Part shown: in pieces, positions 5,703 to 7,181 of the stretch
Numbering within the stretch: position 1 is the stretch's first letter
Layout: every line of letters begins with the position of its first letter
Source: Bacilli bacterium
Lineage (GTDB): Bacteria > Bacillota_I > Bacilli_A > RF39 > UBA660
Assembly: GCA_028685445.1 (NCBI GenBank)
Contig: JAQUDY010000049.1
Location: 1-7,181, forward strand
Direction: 5' to 3'
Length of the DNA stretch: 7,181 nucleotides
Notes under the pieces: generated by a model
Database searches by the model: none
Told to the model about the DNA's origin: nothing
Seen by the model: the letters and a program-made list of their open reading frames with translations, nothing else
Translations under genes and position numbers: made by a program

Positions 5703-6986
5703 ATGAAGAACAAATTTATTCAAAGTACTATAATTCTAATGATTGGCGGAATCTTAACAAAACTATTTAGTTTTATTATAAAAATATATTTTACTAGAGT
5801 CATTGGAACTGATGGGATAAATATATATGCGATTATTATGCCAACATATAGCTTGTTAATTACTATTACCCAGCTTGGTTTTCCAATTGCTATATCTAAC
5901 TTAATAGCGAAAGGTCAAAAAAGTGGAAAGAATGTAATGTTTTCTATAATACCGGTTTCTTTAATATTAAATTTATTTTTGATTTTAATATTGATTTTAT
6001 CAGCAAGCTTTTTAAGTAATAATCTTCTTCATGAACCTAGAGCGCATGTTCCACTCATTTGTTTAGCGTTTGTATTGCCGTTTGTATCAATATCTAGTAT
6101 TATTAGAGGCTATTTTTTTGGTAAACAAAAAATGATGCCTCATACTTTATCTAATGTTATAGAACAGATATTTAAATTTTTAATTGTTATATTAGTTCTT
6201 CCACATTTATTAAAGTTTGGAACAATAATCGCTGTTTCTGGTTACATATTAATTAATATTGTGTCTGAAATTATTTCTATTATTGTATTTTTATTATTTT
6301 TACCAAAAAAATTTAGTATAGTTAAAGAAGATATAAAGCCCGATCTTGGTACTATTAAAGAAGTCTTATCTATTAGTTTGCCAAGTGTTGGTGGTAGAAT
6401 AATTGGAAATATCGGATTTTTCTTTGAACCAATTGTCTTGACTTTTATTATGTTGCTCGTAGGATATGAAAGTAATTACATCATTTCTCAGTATGCTATA
6501 TATAATACATATGTTATTGGCTTATTAATTGTACCGACATTTTTTGTCACGGCTTTATCAACCGCATTAATTCCTGAAATATCTAAAAATACAAATAATA
6601 AAATTAAAGCAAAAAGAATTTATAAAAAATCTCTTTTTTGGGCTTTTTTATTAGGCGCTATTGCTAATTGTTTTTTCTTTTTTTATTCAGGAAATATTTT
6701 AATGTTGGTCTTTAATACCACAAGTGGAGTTTCCTATATTAAAGTTCTTTCTTTTTTCTTTGTTTTTTATTATTTAGAAGCTCCTATGGCTAGTACTCTA
6801 CAAGCATTAGGATATGCTAAATATAGTATGAAAACCACTACTATCGGAATTATTACAAAACTATTTATGATTGTTATTTTAAGTTTATTTAAAATAGGTA
6901 TATATTCTTTAATTTTTGCTGAGATAGTTTTTATTTTTATTGTTGTTATTTTAGATTATTTTAAAATTAAAAAAATTTTAAAATAA
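5703..6986 (+). CDS. SpoVB/MurJ-type lipid-linked oligosaccharide flippase (MOP superfamily)
   Basis: A polytopic membrane protein of 427 residues with about 12 predicted membrane segments, related to the SpoVB/YtgP group of flippases that move lipid-linked cell-wall or polysaccharide precursors outward. Family signatures are GGILTKLFSF (15-24), RVIGTDGINIYAI (32-44), GFPIAISNLIAKG (59-71), RGYFFGKQKMMP (135-146) followed by SNVIEQIFK (150-158), ALSTALIPEIS (284-294) and LQALGYAKYSM (366-376). SpoVB and YtgP are about 510-550 residues with 14 helices, so this copy is shorter and seems to lack the last two. The stop is followed at once by a terminator, with no sign of lost coding sequence. In Bacillus spoVB neighbours yrzE and comN. 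The name SpoVB does not imply sporulation: lipid II or teichoic/capsule precursor transport is equally possible. Confidence 0.88.
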   Translation: MKNKFIQSTIILMIGGILTKLFSFIIKIYFTRVIGTDGINIYAIIMPTYSLLITITQLGFPIAISNLIAKGQKSGKNVMFSIIPVSLILNLFLILILILSASFLSNNLLHEPRAHVPLICLAFVLPFVSISSIIRGYFFGKQKMMPHTLSNVIEQIFKFLIVILVLPHLLKFGTIIAVSGYILINIVSEIISIIVFLLFLPKKFSIVKEDIKPDLGTIKEVLSISLPSVGGRIIGNIGFFFEPIVLTFIMLLVGYESNYIISQYAIYNTYVIGLLIVPTFFVTALSTALIPEISKNTNNKIKAKRIYKKSLFWAFLLGAIANCFFFFYSGNILMLVFNTTSGVSYIKVLSFFFVFYYLEAPMASTLQALGYAKYSMKTTTIGIITKLFMIVILSLFKIGIYSLIFAEIVFIFIVVILDYFKIKKILK

Positions 6987-6988
6987 AA

Positions 6989-7002
6989 AACTCCTAAGAG
7001 TT
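6989..7002. terminator. bidirectional terminator between the flippase gene and the trigger-factor fragment
   Basis: AACTC (6989-6993) pairs with GAGTT (6998-7002) around a four-base loop. On the minus strand the hairpin is followed by a T-run (TTTTTTATTTT), a good intrinsic terminator. On the plus strand it is followed by AATTATTTTT, a weaker one. It begins two bases after the flippase stop codon (6984-6986) and overlaps the stop of the convergent reading frame (7001-7003). Confidence 0.65.
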
Positions 7003-7126
7003 AATTATTTTTAAGAATATCAATTGCTTTTCGCATTTTTAAATCGTAAGAAATCATTTCTTTATCGCCAACCATTTTTAATAGTTCTTCTTCTGTTGTT
7101 CCATACATTTCCATCATTTTTTTCAT
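7001..7126 (-). pseudogene. tig: C-terminal piece of trigger factor, apparently interrupted
   Basis: The minus strand codes for 41 residues from an ATG at 7126. The segment MEMYGTTEEELLKMVG followed by DLKMRKAIDIL and a short tail resembles the extreme C-terminus of Firmicutes trigger factor, the ribosome-bound chaperone and prolyl isomerase of about 430 residues. Upstream in the same frame there are ten more codons and then TAG at 7157-7159, and those codons do not look like trigger factor. Either the gene is broken by mutation or insertion, or the last ~55 bases of the window are misassembled or contain an error. No ribosome binding site precedes the ATG, so I do not see this as a genuine 41-residue gene. 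The match rests on recollection of the family's C-terminal pattern. Confidence 0.5.
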
Positions 7127-7181
7127 TTCAGTATACCAAATAATGCAATTGAAACACTATAGTTTTTTGCTGGTGGTATCT

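Noticed and set aside
7126..7179. Eighteen open codons on the minus strand ending in ATGA with the trigger-factor fragment
   Set aside because: Too short to identify and cut by the window edge; reported only as part of the fragment's odd context and not as a gene.
1..7181. Mobile element, prophage, CRISPR array, toxin-antitoxin or defence system
   Set aside because: No transposase, integrase, regularly spaced repeats, or toxin/antitoxin-like pair was seen; the genes are recognisable housekeeping families in tight arrangement.

Overview
The window looks like chromosome from a very AT-rich, low-GC Gram-positive bacterium of the Bacilli/Mollicutes-like kind. It has AT-heavy intergenic DNA, AAGGAG-type ribosome binding sites, sigma-A style promoters and housekeeping genes of the Bacillus type. 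Trp is encoded by TGG and every frame is intact under the standard bacterial code, which argues against a code-4 Mycoplasma. An uncultured, genome-reduced Bacilli lineage (RF39-like or similar) is my inference. No transposase, integrase, CRISPR array, tRNA or rRNA was seen.

Layout. Positions 1-110 on the minus strand hold a textbook promoter and the first ~75 nt of what looks like a T-box leader, whose gene lies beyond the left edge. uvrC follows on the minus strand (153-1919). A short divergent promoter region (about 1920-1979) separates it from a plus-strand pair: a one-domain IMPACT/YigZ protein and a small four-helix membrane protein of the YrzE/TIGR04086 type. That pair converges, through a shared hairpin at 2714-2735, on a minus-strand operon read from the right as comN-like, relA/rel, dtd. 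The operon is tight: the comN stop lies inside the relA ribosome binding site, and relA and dtd overlap by ATGA. A second divergent promoter region (5622-5702) leads to a plus-strand SpoVB/MurJ-type flippase. At the right edge is a short minus-strand piece that resembles the C-terminus of trigger factor, with an in-frame stop just upstream.

How the genes relate. In Bacillus subtilis the spoVB, yrzE, comN (yrzD), relA and dtd genes lie in one neighbourhood that leads to the T-box-controlled hisS-aspS genes. This window keeps most of those members in a compressed, rearranged form, so the T-box target off the left edge may be hisS. The themes are housekeeping: DNA repair (UvrC), the (p)ppGpp stringent response (Rel), removal of D-amino acids from tRNA (Dtd) and envelope precursor export (SpoVB-like).

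The most interesting point is the Rel protein. Its synthetase motifs are intact and of the RXKD type found in bifunctional enzymes, yet the hydrolase HD motif reads HETPTL where active enzymes have H-D-x-x-E-D. The catalytic Glu-Asp pair is therefore missing, suggesting a synthetase-only enzyme. I did not find an obviously new multi-gene system here.
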